Below the pieces are notes generated by a model. It ran no database searches, was not told the origin of the DNA, and worked only from the letters and a program-made list of their open reading frames with translations. The position numbers and the translations under genes were made by a program. From NCBI RefSeq assembly GCF_949987535.1, contig NC_080075.1:59741636-59805635 (forward strand): a stretch of DNA of 64,000 nt. The letters are read 5' to 3'. The stretch is from Balaenoptera acutorostrata. Lineage: Eukaryota; Chordata; Mammalia; Artiodactyla; Balaenopteridae. The stretch's first letter is position 1, and every line of letters starts with the position of its first letter. Positions 34,311-46,160 of the stretch are shown piece by piece.

Positions 34311-36169
34311 GCTTTAGTAATGCCATGCATAGGTGGTTTTGTGGAATTCTCCTCTCCCCTCCTGCCGCCATTTTAGTATCTCTGAAGTTGAGATGCATTG
34401 AACAATCAATATCATCTTATAATCACCATAAGCCACTTTTCCAAATTTTATCTCTGAAGCCAGAATGCAGTTTACAACTGGTGGTATCCTAGATTTGATG
34501 ATAATATGTCATTATTGCTCTTCTTCCCAGATACTTGGCCTTCAGAGGGGACCCCGACTGGGATGGGGTCTGTAATCCCAGCAGTGCTAGATAGTGCCGT
34601 AGTTTCTCAGCCTCCTTGAATTTTCTTGTATCATTTGCATGGGGCCACTGGGATGAGAGAGTTCCCTGAGGCTTTCTCTCACTCCCAGGAATGACAGTCC
34701 TCTTTTCCCTTGCCCTGACTTTGGATCCCCATTCTAAGACAAGTTGTTGAGTGTGTAAGGGCCCCTAAAGATTTATAAGACAGCAGTCTCCTCAGTGGCA
34801 GTGACAGCATGTTTTCCTTCTGTCCAAACAATCCCCTAGACACCCAGAGGGTCAAGATAAATGGTGGTTTAGGATTCAAAATTCCCATTCCAGCTGCTGA
34901 AGAAGTGTGACCATCAGCTCGTGTCTGGGCCAATGTCCACACTGTTTTACTTTTGGGCTTTACCCTTATCCCCTTTATTGCCTTCCAGGTAATTGCCTTG
35001 AGACATCAGATACTGCCTTCTCTCTCTTTTCTGGTTTCCTCACCTGTGGGCTCCTAGACCGTTTGCTTTTCACACCTGTGCACTCAGACGATGACGGCTG
35101 GTGGGCGCGGGGGTGAGGGGCATTGGAGGGGAGTAGAGAATAGAATGGGGGGGTGGGCTGAAGCTCAGATCGACGCCATCCGAGGGCTGAAGTAGGAAGT
35201 AGAAAGCGCGGGTTTTCTCCATGGCTTCTGCCCAAACTGTGTGAGTCTCCTGGCCTCTAGGTCATGCATCCTAGTACTTTATACACATCTCCACAAAAAA
35301 CATGATTTTTGGCAAAAGGACTGGGATTAACCTTCCACACTATTTTCATTTGCAGCCCAGGCAGCCTGTCATGTATAATTTGGTATTTAAATCCTCTCCA
35401 TTGTGGCCAAGATAATGACCTTTCTGGGAATTAATGGCTGAGTAACGGCATGCATGCCCTTTTGGGGAGCTTCATGGTAACACATCTGATTCTAAGTTAG
35501 ACCCAACTCGCTGGCATTCTTGCCGGCTTGGAGACCACCTGGGGCTAACCCTGGGACCAGAAAGCCCTTTTCTCTCAGGCTGTGGTTGCCGTTGGAGAGT
35601 TTGGGGTTATGTTCTTGTCCAGAGCCTCCTTAGCTTGTGTTCCTACTCAGATTCCCTGGGTCTTGATGCTTCTTTTCCGTTAATCTCTGCTTTTAATTTG
35701 ATTCACTTGTTTTTGTTGGAGGCCAACTTCAAATACCATGACATTTACGGGCTGTTCCCTGGTGGCTACTGGGTCTAGACAAGGCCCGTGATGCACCAAC
35801 CTCTTCCCCACCCCACGTGCTCTGTGTGCTCCCAGAGAGCTGCATCTCGGGCTTTGCTTTGACCCTTCTCCTGGCCTCAGGCTGCTGCCCACTCATAGTC
35901 TCCTGCTGTTGACTCCAGTTGGGTATGCTCTAGTCCCTTCCCGCTGCCGCCTCTTGAGGCTATGGTATGTCCCTACCACAGGGCGCAGAAGGACCGCTGA
36001 TGCATTTCCAGCCCATGCTGCCTCCACCTGATCCTGCCATTGTCTCCACTCCTCCCAATGTAGCCAGTCCTGGCCTGGCCCAGCCACCAACAAGCCTCCA
36101 TGGTCATGGGTGCTGTTCATGGCCTTGCTCCCTTTTCTCATTCCAACCTGCCTCTGTTCAATGGACACT
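34311..36169. other. Repeat-poor DNA
   Basis: No transposon is recognised. Open frames at 34679-34942, 34907-35235 and 35680-36216 lack domains and flanking splice signals that would lift them above chance. 35330-35520 is mixed-composition sequence with 'gggaattaatggctgagtaac' and might be a conserved non-coding element. Confidence 0.4.
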
Positions 36170-36365
36170 TGAACGGTGCCGCAGCTGGCTTTAGAGACAG
36201 ACAGCATTGGGCTCAAAGATTGGTACTACCACTTATTTTACCAAAGTCGGTTTCCCGAACTATAAAAGTTGGGTATAGCAATGCCCAACCAAGCACCCAG
36301 CATGCAGCATGTGCCGTGACTATTAGCATGTTATTAGCATGTTATTATCATAGGAAGTAGGATAA
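36170..36365 (+). repeat. MIR SINE, decayed
   Basis: 'tactaccacttattttacc', 'ggtttcccgaactataaaag' and the repeated 'ttagcatgttattatcat' fit a worn MIR. Confidence 0.6.
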
Positions 36366-38855
36366 TTGTGGTTAAGTTCATAGGGTTTAGGGCCAAACAG
36401 ACTTGAGTTCTAACTTTTGCCTTACTGCTTAGCCAGTGTCAGTTTCAGTTTCTGACTCCCAGTCTGGTGCTCTCAGCATTTCTCTGGGCTGTCTTACCAC
36501 AGTTTACTTTTCATATTGGTAGATGGCGACCTAGCCAACTCCTTGGGCAGACCATTGTAAACTGCTGGATCTGAATAAAGGGGTGATTATTATTGCAGGG
36601 AGGAGGACATGCAAGTAATTGATGGTCGCTTAGTCCAGTGTCTCAACAGAAGAATACTGGCTCTACAGGGCTCCAGGAATCCTCTGCTTTCCTTGGCTCA
36701 GACTGTTTTTTGGAGAAGAGCTAGTGTCAGGGGTAAGACTGACTCCTTCTTGACAAATAGTGATGGGAAAGTTAATAAGGTGCTTGGAAGAAAAAGTGCC
36801 CTTTCTCTCTGGACAAAGAAAGAGGGAAGAACCACCGTTTGATTGGGCTAGGATAGAAGGAATGAACTCGTAGGACTTAGGAAATTTGCAACCACATTGT
36901 CTCTCTGCCTGGAAAGCAAGCCAGTGACTCAGCAGTTTTCTCAAGTCGGCAGAAGGAGAAGGGCTGAGAGTGTCAGAGATCATGACTCTGAAGGGAGCAG
37001 GTTATCTTTTTTGGGGACTTGACAGCAGTCAGCCTAGAGAGAGATAGGTTTAACATGGATAATTGAAATTCACATATAATTCTAACTCCTCATTGTCGGT
37101 GGTGGTAACTACAGCCTCTCTCCTGTAGTAAGTCTTTCAACAGAGCTGTTCAGAAGCAGCAACAATGATTGCCTTGATTTTATCTTGTTCTGTTCCTCTG
37201 CCTACCTTGAGGGGAGCTGCAAATAAACTACGGAATGAGCTTAAAGATGAGCTGCAAAGCACAAGAGGAGAGCTAGTTGGCTAGGGCTCTGGGCTTTGAG
37301 CTGGAAGAGCATCTGTTGCCACAGAGAGGCCCAGGAGCAGCTCATACACCTTCCGCCTGGCCCCAAGAGTACAAAGGCTCATTTCTCCCTGGTTATTTGG
37401 GTCCGATGGGCTCCCATACACACGGGACTTTAACGCTTGCTGAAAACCTTTTGAGGATTGTAGAAGCACACTATTCCATTGGAACACTCAAATTCCTCAA
37501 GTGTCCTGCTTTAACTGCATCGGAATGTGAATCGTGTTTGGAATGCACTGGGGAGAATTGCCTGTTAAGAGCTTTTCTATGAGCCCCTTTTAGAAGGAGA
37601 GAAATCACTTTTAGATTATCTTTTTGTAAAACGCTGCATTTCCAATTATTCAGAGTGTATGAAATCTCCCTCCAGAACCCTCATTCCAATTTGGTCCTCT
37701 AAGAAATTCTGATAGCTCCAATTGTGTAACTCTCAAACCTTGTTTTTAAAAATAGTCATGTACTTTCTCTACAACATGATAGAATTTGCAGAAATTCTGG
37801 ATGTGTTTCCTGGCTTTCCCAAAAGGCCTTTCTTTACCAGGGGACCCACTGCAGAGAGTGAGGCCTGCATGATGATAGAGAGGGCCATCCCCCAGAGTGC
37901 TACAGGAGCAAACGAAGCAAAAATACCTGCCAAATGAACAAAAAGAAAAGTTAATAGGACAAGAACCCCAGGTTAGAAACTCACAGTGCTCAATCCCAAG
38001 GGGCTGGGAACTTGCTATTTGGATGATCTTGCTGTGAAAGTTTCAAAGACTCAAGGGGATTTATTAATAGTTGGGCCATTGAAACCTTTGGCTGCTTGCA
38101 GCAGTGTCCTTTACAATAGCAAATTTATCTTTTAAAAATATCTAGAACTTGTGCTTAATGTTCTTTACTGATTTAAACCAGGCAAGGAGGCAGTAAATCA
38201 GATTATCATCATCCTCGGGAAGGAGAGCAATCTGGAATGTTAATTTTCCAGCTGAGATTACTGGAAGTTTCTTTTCGGTTTATTTTTTAAAGGGAGAGAA
38301 TAAAAAAGGAAGAAAGCCAAAGGTAAGAGGTTTTTCGTTTTTTTTTTTTTTTCCAGGAAAGCATATATTCCAGGTTTCCATTCTTGTCACTTTGTGAGTT
38401 ATAACTTATTGTTTCTTATGTTTTCCCTAAAAGTATAAAGATCCAGAGAATCTCCTTCAATGGCGCAAGGGATTTTGTCCCTGTATGGAGTATGGACTGT
38501 AGGAATTTGTATAGGGATATTAAGCACTCCATAATCAGAGAAAAGATTTCCATATGGCAGATCAAATATAAGATCATTGTGTTTCAAAGCTTGTTAACTG
38601 TGGCTGTATTGGAAAAATGCCTTAATTGGTTTATTTATTTTTTAACAAACATATGGGCTTTGGGCAGATATGTTTAAGGTGGAATTTTCTTTCCATTTAG
38701 TAGGGCTAATAAATATTTTCCTTTTCCCAGGAGACTTGTCTCTCCCTGTGTACAGTGTGATACATGCTGTCCTTTATGAACCCAGCCTTCTCAGAACATG
38801 GGAGTTGAGCAGCTTCTCTGGTGGTGAGGGTACCTCAGGGAGGAGACCTGCTTAG
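36366..38855. other. Repeat-poor DNA with candidate exon
   Basis: Mostly unique-looking sequence. It holds the minus-strand exon candidate at 37838-37926. 38160-38290 ('aatcagattatcatcatcct', 'aatgttaattttccagctga') has the look of a non-coding regulatory element, but conservation cannot be judged from one sequence. A T run lies at 38336-38353. Confidence 0.4.
37838..37926 (-). other. Weak candidate exon, hydrophobic segment
   Basis: On the minus strand a pyrimidine-rich tract ('cttttctttttgttcatttggcag') ends in AG at 37927-37928 and is followed by 89 open bases ending at CTG|GTAAAG (GT at 37836-37837). In the only fully open frame it reads IFASFAPVALWGMALSIIMQ and then ASLSAVGPL, a strongly hydrophobic stretch like a membrane helix. 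The frame enters after two bases and leaves on a codon boundary. I do not recognise the protein. The opposite strand is also open across the same bases, which weakens the case. A chance match or a relic exon is quite possible. Confidence 0.2.
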
Positions 38856-38859
38856 GGAA

Positions 38860-39060
38860 AGGGCCTGGAGTCGGGTACCAGAGGGACCCAGAGTCAAACT
38901 GGCACTGCTTGCTCACTACCTCTGTGGTCTTGGATCTCGTGAGTGCTTGGAGCTTCAGCTTCTCACTTATGTAATGGGATAATGGCATTGGCCTTGAAGA
39001 ATTGTCTTGAGGTTGAAACTGTGTGTTTATGAAGTGCCCGATGTAGTGTCTGACTGGTTA
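38860..39060 (+). repeat. MIR SINE
   Basis: 'ctcactacctctgtggtcttgg', 'cttcagcttctcacttatgt' and 'atgggataatggcattggcc' follow MIR order; diverged. Confidence 0.7.
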
Positions 39061-41369
39061 GTCTGGGACTTCATGGCTGTAGGATTGGCCCAATCGAGCA
39101 ACAAATGTCCTGCTGAATCTCCCTGACAACCTGATTTTGTGAAACGGTTGATTGAAGCTGGAGGGAAGAAAAATAAGTCTATTATGAATGGAGATATCAT
39201 GCACTCAGAATCCCAAGTCCCCTCAAAGAACCTGAAGTATCAACTTCAGCTCCCTTTTGTGGGAAATGCTGTAGGAGTTTTAAACACAGGCTCTGAAGCT
39301 TTTCCTGGAATCGCAAGAATTGTAGGCTAGTTACGGTGTCAGAGGAGTGCTTCATGAGTAATGGTTGCATTCTCTAATGACTCTTGGGATAATTAATCAG
39401 CATAACTTCATGAACCTTCCATGGCCTTCTTTTCTCAGCAGCGACAACTTGATTAGTTTGGACATAGAATAATAGTTTGGTACTTAAAGAGGATTGGCTT
39501 CATAATGCTCATTTTCATGATTCTCATTTTCTTCCTCTTGAATTTTTTGAACTTCTAATTATTTAAAGACCTGAAAATCCTTTTAAAAAATTCATAGAGA
39601 ATCTTGAGGCTAGTTTTGATCATTTATGTGTTATCATTAATGGAAAGAATTTTATCCCTCGTAGAGGGGACACAGCTGTGCAACAGCTGTCAAATTCTAT
39701 TTCTTATCGCTGGGCTTTTCCTGGGCTTAAGTATTCGAGGCAGAACCGGTACTCCATTTTATCAAACTGATAACAGGGGCAGGTTTATGTAGGGAAGAGA
39801 GCACTGGACTTAGGTTGACCAACTGCTACTGGTTTGTCTGGGACTTGCCTTGTTTTTGCCCTGAAAATCCTCTATCCTGGGAAAGCTCTCAGTTTTAGGC
39901 AAACAGAGACAATTTGCCCAGGCTGTTCTGCTTTGAATATGGAAGGTTTCATGTCTTGGAAATCTTGGGAAAACTAGATATTTGCGTTCTAGTCCTTGCG
40001 GAGCTGCTACATAGCCACGTGACATTGGCCAATCAGTTTGTTGAAAAAAATGAGGTGTTGGATCATATAATCCTGAAAGTCCCTATTAAGGTTGCCCCTT
40101 TGGCTTAAGAGGCAGCTTTTTATTGGAATTTACCCTTTGTGTCATTACTCAAGGTTTTCTTTCCTTCTGAGAAATCAGTATCCAATTTGTTCTGAAAGGT
40201 CCTATAAATGAATCCAGACTCCAAACTGTATAAAAATGTTCAGAATACTTCTGGATCAAATCTCAGGTATGGAGGTATATGACCCTTGAATATTGGGGTG
40301 CTGGAGGAAGCAGGTGCTACTCTTGTTGATGTTATAAACCAAACACCCAATGCAAGTATCCTACATTTCATGACCAGGGAGGAAATTGGCTGGGATTTTC
40401 CATTTTAGCTAACTTGCAGTATTTCCCCACTAGTGAGATTGAAGCCTTAGCTGTAACTCTGGAACCAAGCCTATTTATAAATTGGAATAAATGTCTCCAA
40501 GCCAAGATCAACCACGTGCACAAAGTTGGGGTGACACTGATGCTTTTTGGGCACTTGGAGTGGGGAGTGTTGTTCCCAGTGGGCCAACGATCACCCAGTG
40601 CAGCAATAACTTCCCGATTTCCCATCATGTGCTTGGGATCCAGGTACAAATAAGACATGGCCCCGCCCTCTAGAAGCGTACTGTCTTGTGAGCGGCATGG
40701 AATGGTAATTAATTACTGAACAGAGTTTGGCAAGTCCTGTAATGGAAGCATAAGCAGAATGATGTGGGAGAGTGGAAGAGGAAGCAGTTGACTCCATTAT
40801 TCTGCTGCATACGGTGATGGCACCCTGCTCCCCAGACCGCTAGCTCCTGCATGTATGCCCATAGCCCAAAGGGTGGGACCAAGGTGCCCCAAGGCTGTGT
40901 TTCTCTGGTTTTTTCTTTGCATATAACAGGATAGAGTGCATCATTATTCTTGTTACTGTTCAAGGCAAAAACTAAAGATGACAAGAATGATTTGTTTCCA
41001 TTGAGTTTCCCTGAAATCCCACACCCAACTTACTTCCATTAAGCTTTTCAACTTAATAGCTGGTAAAACAGTATGTGCATGCATTATAAGTATGTCCTTT
41101 TAAAATCCAATTGCTCCCTGCAACAGGAGATAGCAAAGAAATTTGGCTTCTATCATTTTGACCCATCGTTCAACTTTTAAATGACAGTAAAATAATGACT
41201 CCAACATGAAGTTTCTAGTTAAATGAGCACCAGTGTAGTCCCAAGGTTAATAGTATAGTAATTTTTGGCATAAAGTGATACAGGAAGCTTGATTTTAGCT
41301 ATCTTACATTAAGGAAAACTTGACTTTTGTGTTTAATAATGAGAAGTTTGAAACTTTATAGAGTGCTTT
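39061..41369. other. Repeat-poor DNA
   Basis: No gene is supported. About 39810-39930 ('ttgaccaactgctactggtttgtctgggact' and later 'gacaatttgcccag') resembles an old DNA-transposon relic with complementary ends; the family is not certain. Confidence 0.4.
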
Positions 41370-41545
41370 TCTTCCTAGGAACAAGGAGCAGTTCATGTAT
41401 TTTTTGATTTATCTTCATAACATCCTTGAAAGAAGGGAGGAAGAGGTATTGCATTGTATATTTTATAGAATAGGAAATTGGGACCTAGAACAGGTAAAGG
41501 CCTTAACGAAGGATGTACAGCTGGTTAATGAAAAGCCTTTTCCTG
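41370..41545 (-). repeat. MIR SINE, antisense
   Basis: 'ttatagaataggaaattgggacctagaacaggtaaaggcctt' at 41462-41503 is a reversed MIR core ('gaaactgaggcycagagaggttaa' type). Confidence 0.65.
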
Positions 41546-41949
41546 GTTCCCATGTCTCCTTACCTAATGTCCTCACAACAGGTTGTGCTGTTTTGCTGTG
41601 GTCATCAAAATATCTCAGGAAGTCACATTTTCTGATGAAAAAGTTCACTTGCACTTATGGAAACTCAAAATACTAGATCCATGGAGGCCACTCCTCCAGA
41701 TGTCATTATAGCTGTGATCACACTATTTTGAAATTTTTATAGCAGTATTGTTCAGGTCTTCATTCCCGACATTAAGGTTCTGGAGGGGTCAGACTCCTTT
41801 CTTTAAAAAAAGAAATGTCTGAATCCAAACCAAGCACGGTACAAGAGTACACGTTGTAACAAAGCCCCAGCACACGTCATTAAAGTTGGAAACAGTCAGG
41901 AAGACCTGTGCTAGACAGTGACCTGGGTGTGACAGCTGAGAAGCGGTGG

Positions 41950-42062
41950 GAAGAATGGGTCAGAGGATATGGGATCTGGGTCTTCATGCTGACTCTACCA
42001 TAAATTTGCTGAGTGATATTGGGCTTCAAGGTCTTACTTGTTTGTAAAATGAATGAGCTAAG
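41950..42062 (+). repeat. MIR SINE fragment
   Basis: 'gctgagtgatattgggcttc' and 'acttgtttgtaaaatgaatgag' match the MIR central part. Confidence 0.7.
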
Positions 42063-42063
42063 C

Positions 42064-42250
42064 TGTACTGTCCAATAGGGTAGCTATTTAACTTAATTAA
42101 AATTTAATGAAATTAAAAATTCAGTTCCTCAGTTGCACTAGCCACATCTCAAGTGCTTGATAGCCACATGTGACTAGTGGCTGCCATAATGGACAGGGTA
42201 GAGGTAACATGTTTCCGTCATTGCAGAAAGTTCTGTTGGAGACCCCTAAG
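42064..42250. mobile_element. Short hAT relic (same family as the one at 58080)
   Basis: 'ctgtactgtccaatagggtag' at the left and 'tagccacatgtgactagtggctgccataatggacag' at the right are the two ends of a hAT family seen again at 58080-61165. The interior is deleted down to about 100 bases. Confidence 0.7.
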
Positions 42251-44135
42251 CTAGACTGTATCAGTGGTTTCCCCAATGTGTTTCAGTAAGTCTCCAGGAT
42301 TCCTTAGACATTCCCTAGGACCTCTGAGAAGATAAGGGAGAGCCCAGTAAGCAGGCGGGGCTCTGAGCACCCTGGCTTCATTTTCACCTGCTTTAAATGA
42401 AATGGGTATGATAATTTTGAAACACCTTTGAATTTAGGTTCTTTTATGAACCTGAAACTGGTCTCTCTCTCCACTCTGTTCACCATTATAACTAGAGGAA
42501 GAGGAGGGTAAGAACAGGGGGAATGTTCTAACCCAAGAGAAAGAGGAAGGAAGAAAACCTGCCCCCTCCAGGCTGAGGAGCTGTGGGAAGAAGAGGGGAG
42601 ATTGAGGAATGGGAAGGGAGACACGTGTGCTCGGTTTCCTCTCGCTGGCTGAAGCTGTGAAGGGGGACTGAGTTCGTAGATTGAGGGAAGCTGGGCTTCT
42701 GTGCTGCTCTCATTCAAGGCCCTGGCAGGTTACCTTGACGTGTACCCACTGCAAGCTGGAGTGGCCGTTTGGTGAAAGTGAGGACCTGCCCTTAGCTCCC
42801 GAATAGAGCAGAATTTGGCTTCTTTCTTTAGGGAGCCTGGCTGAGAAGCTGGTTGGGAGTGGGAGGGGATGGCATGGTGTGGGTGGCCATATTGCTGAGG
42901 CTGCAGGGTAGGACTTCGGGGTCTCAGGGCTGTAGAGGAATCACTGCTAAACTTTAGGGGCACTGCAGGGCTGATGAGAGCTGAGGTGAGGCCAAGAGAG
43001 AACGGGGATCCTGGGCCTGACCAGACCAAGGAAGCATAGTGTGTGAATTATATCTGCTGTGGACTGTCGACAGTGGAAACCAGTGGGATGACGGGGAGTG
43101 GGGTGGGATTGTGGGGCGGACCAACTATACTTCATGTGGCTTCAGGCCAGTACATGCCCAAGAGCTAGCACGAGGTGGTAGTGGAGGGGGAGGGCTTCTT
43201 TGGTCCCCCTCCCAACCTCCAATGCCACAAGGCCACGTGTGCTCCCTGTACACAGATACCGTCTTGGAGAGGGCCCGGCAGGGGGAGAAAACCAGGAAGG
43301 CGGAGTCAGTCAAAATGAGACTGAGTTGACAAAATTGAAATGCATTTGTTCATTTCTCCATTTCTCTGCCCCATCTATCCAGTGTGGTGTCTAAACTTTG
43401 GGGGTGGGGTTTGGTGATCTGAGGGCAGATCATTATAGCCATCAATCAACATACCAACCAGTCAGCCAACAAGTGTTCTGGGTAAGGGTCCTGGGCTGTA
43501 TGTGTTATCCTGGGGGATAATATGCTGCTTATAATTGTGTATGTGTGTAGACTAGGTCTTGATGCAAAATGTACTTTTTACTGTGTTTCATGGTCGAAGT
43601 TAGAAGATACTTGTCTAGATGCGGAGACAGGATATACACACATTAACTGGGGCTTTCCTAGATCTCACCCTCTTGTAGGTAACTGGTTACATCAGCAACG
43701 CCAACTGAAAATTCAGTGTGGCTTCATCTGTTGACATAGAATATTGGGTTCAAGGCCCTTGTGAGGCTCAACTGCTCTTCCTGACCTTGGATTTCCCCAC
43801 TAAAGTTCCCCTTTCCAAGCATTTTCTTTTTGCATGTGCATATTTGAAGAGATTTATATTACTTGCAACCAAAAGTGCCTTTAATAAGATAAGAAGGGAG
43901 ATCTTGGGAGCAGGGAGAAAATTTGCAAGGCTTGCATGAAAGGCTAAAGCACCTGAGCGTGCTCTGTCCTCCTTATGCTCCCTGAGCTCCAGTGAGAATC
44001 CTTTTCGTGGTCCCCATATGCCTCACCAATTCCCACCTCAATCTCACCCTCCAATTTATATTAATCCCTCAACTTTGTGCAATTTCTGCTTCCTCCTCAA
44101 AGGTCACCTCCATACCAACCTCTGAATTCCTCAGG
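42251..44135. other. Repeat-poor DNA
   Basis: Purine-rich and GC-richer at 42480-43330, with many open frames on both strands (for example minus 42304-42717, 137 codons, serine/proline-rich) but no recognised domain. No CpG island is convincing. Confidence 0.4.
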
Positions 44136-44139
44136 GAGA

Positions 44140-44335
44140 CAGCACTGATGACGGTTCAAATCCTGGTTCTGCCAGTTACTAGCTATGCAATTTTGCACAA
44201 GTTGCGTCAAGTATGTGCCTTGGTTTTCTCATCTGTGAAGTGGGGTAGTAATAACATCTACCTTTTAGGGTTGGACTGAGGATTAAGTGCTTGGAACAGC
44301 GCCTGGCACGGTGAGCACAGTTTGCGGTCATCAGT
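44140..44335 (+). repeat. MIR SINE
   Basis: 'caaatcctggttctgccagttactagctat' through 'ttctcatctgtgaagtggg' to 'tggaacagcgcctggcac' is a nearly complete MIR. Confidence 0.88.
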
Positions 44336-45283
44336 TCTGCATTTGCCTCTCTTACTGTTAATTGCTTATTGTATGTTTAGTCATGGCTCCTTGCCCTTTT
44401 CTCCCTGACTACTTAGTTCTAAGCTTCTCTTGTTTATTTGTTAGTACTATGGCCTCTCCGTCTATAATTTCACATTTTCACAGAATCCAGCTATTTCTCT
44501 TTTTGGTAACTGAGATGGTATTAGCTTAGCTTCAGTCTTTGGTTCTCCTTGTCCATGATTTTGCACAGATTTGCAGCTCTGGGGCTCTGAGAACACCTGC
44601 AGTTCTTTCAGTGTCTTGGAATCAATTAATCTGGGTCAGGGCCTTGAATAAATGTAAAGCCGTACTTGTGGGATTTTACTGTCTTCTCATCCATCCCTGG
44701 CTTTCTGTCTCCATTGACGATGGGTATTCTGCTCTGCAGAGTCGCATCATTTTCTCAGCAGCAAAGAGGAAAGCAAAATAGGATTTGGGTAATTCTGCCT
44801 TCTCCCTGAAACTGAGTAACATATTTTCTGACTCTGGGATTGCACCTATTCCCTTCTTATACATAAGTTAAAATACCTTTATGGTTGTCTCCTTCGTATT
44901 GTACAGGCTTCTCTTAATACCCTGTGAATCTGAGTCATGAAGCTGAACCACTGCAACATGACTGTGCTTCCTCCAGGACTTGTCTGCCTGATTCCAGCTT
45001 TCTCTCTTTAGCTCCTACCCATGGAGCTATGTGCTTTGGCTTCTGTATTTTGCTTGGTTCAGGATCTGTTGTTTTGTTTGTTTCCCTGGCCTTCTTTGTT
45101 CCTTGGGTCTAGATGTTCAGGGTTCAGATGCTCAATCCCCCTTGGAGATGTGCCCTGATTCAGAAGAACTCTGGTCCTGGCATGGCCTGGGGTTCTGGGG
45201 AGATAGAAATAAACTGCACCTTGGAATGTGGGGGGTGGGATATTAAACACTGTGTTAATCTAGTTAAGACCGTATAAAGTTCT
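44336..45283. other. Unassigned DNA
   Basis: No gene or repeat recognised. Confidence 0.4.
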
Positions 45284-45296
45284 AAACCTTTGGGCT

Positions 45297-45709
45297 GGGA
45301 CTTCCTTGGTGGCGTGGTGGTTAAGAATCCGCCTGAGGGTTTGATCCCTGGTCTGGGAAGATCCCACATGCCACAGAGCAACCAAGCCCATGTGCCACAA
45401 CTACTGAGCCTGCACTCTAGAGCCTGTGAGCCACAACTACTGTGCCCATGCACCACAACTACTAAAGCCAGTGTGCTCTAGGGCCCGCGTGCCGCAACTA
45501 CTGAGCCCGCGTGCTGCAAGAACTGAAGCCCTTGCGCCTAGAGCCCGTGCTCTGCAACAAGAGAAGCCACCGCAATGTGAAGCCCCCGCAATGAGAAGCC
45601 CACACACCGCAACTAAGAGTAGCCCCTGCTCGCCGCAACTAGAGAAGAGCTTGCGCACAGCAACTAAGACCCAACGCAACCAAAATTAAAATAAATAAAT
45701 AAATAAAAT
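45297..45709 (+). mobile_element. CHR-type SINE, long form with internal deletion
   Basis: Head 'gggacttccttggtggcgtg', tail of (AAAT)n. TSD 'aaacctttgggct' (45284-45296) and 'aaacctctgggct' (45710-45722), one mismatch. Between the tRNA-like boxes the usual block ('ccaatgcaggggacacg') is missing, so 'gcctga' runs straight into 'gggtttgatccctgg'. The body is about 100 bp longer than the other copies because 'cacaactactgagcc'-type units are repeated. Confidence 0.9.
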
Positions 45710-45839
45710 AAACCTCTGGGCTCTGTTTACTGTGATTTGAGACTTTCTTCAGGGAAAAGTTGTTGGCCACTTTCTTACTGAAGTCAGGAAGAAGTTACTA
45801 ATTGGCAGTTTCTAATTGGACATAAAAATACTTTCTTTT

Positions 45840-46150
45840 GGGCTTCCCTGGTGGCGCAGTGGTTGAGAATCTGCCTGCCAATGCAGGGGACACGGGTTCG
45901 AGCCCTGGTCTGGGAAGATCCCACATGCTGCAGAGCAACTGGGCCCGTGAGCCATAATTACTGAGCCTGCGCGTCTGGAGCCTGTGCTCCACAACAAGAG
46001 AGGCCGCGATAGTGAGAGGCCCGTACACCGCGATGAAGAGTGGCCCCCACTTGCCACAACTAGAGAAAGCCCTCGCACAGAAACGAAGACCCAACACAGC
46101 CATAAATAAATAAATTTTAAAAAAATGCAAACCTTTAAAAACAAAACAAA
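45840..46150 (+). mobile_element. CHR-type SINE
   Basis: Plus orientation, head 'gggcttccctggtggcgcag' with an intact-looking 'gggttcgagcc' B-box region. TSD 'actttctttt' at 45830-45839 and 46151-46160. It lies 130 bases from the previous SINE in the same orientation. Confidence 0.92.
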
Positions 46151-46160
46151 ACTTTCTTTT

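Noticed and set aside
42304..42717. 137-codon serine/proline-rich minus-strand frame
   Set aside because: No domain, no splice context, and overlapping frames on the same strand are also open because of the pyrimidine-rich composition.
45860..45910. Possible tRNA gene from A/B-box-like sequence
   Set aside because: The boxes belong to the tRNA-derived head of a CHR SINE; the SINE body and TSD follow, and no cloverleaf with acceptor stem is evident.
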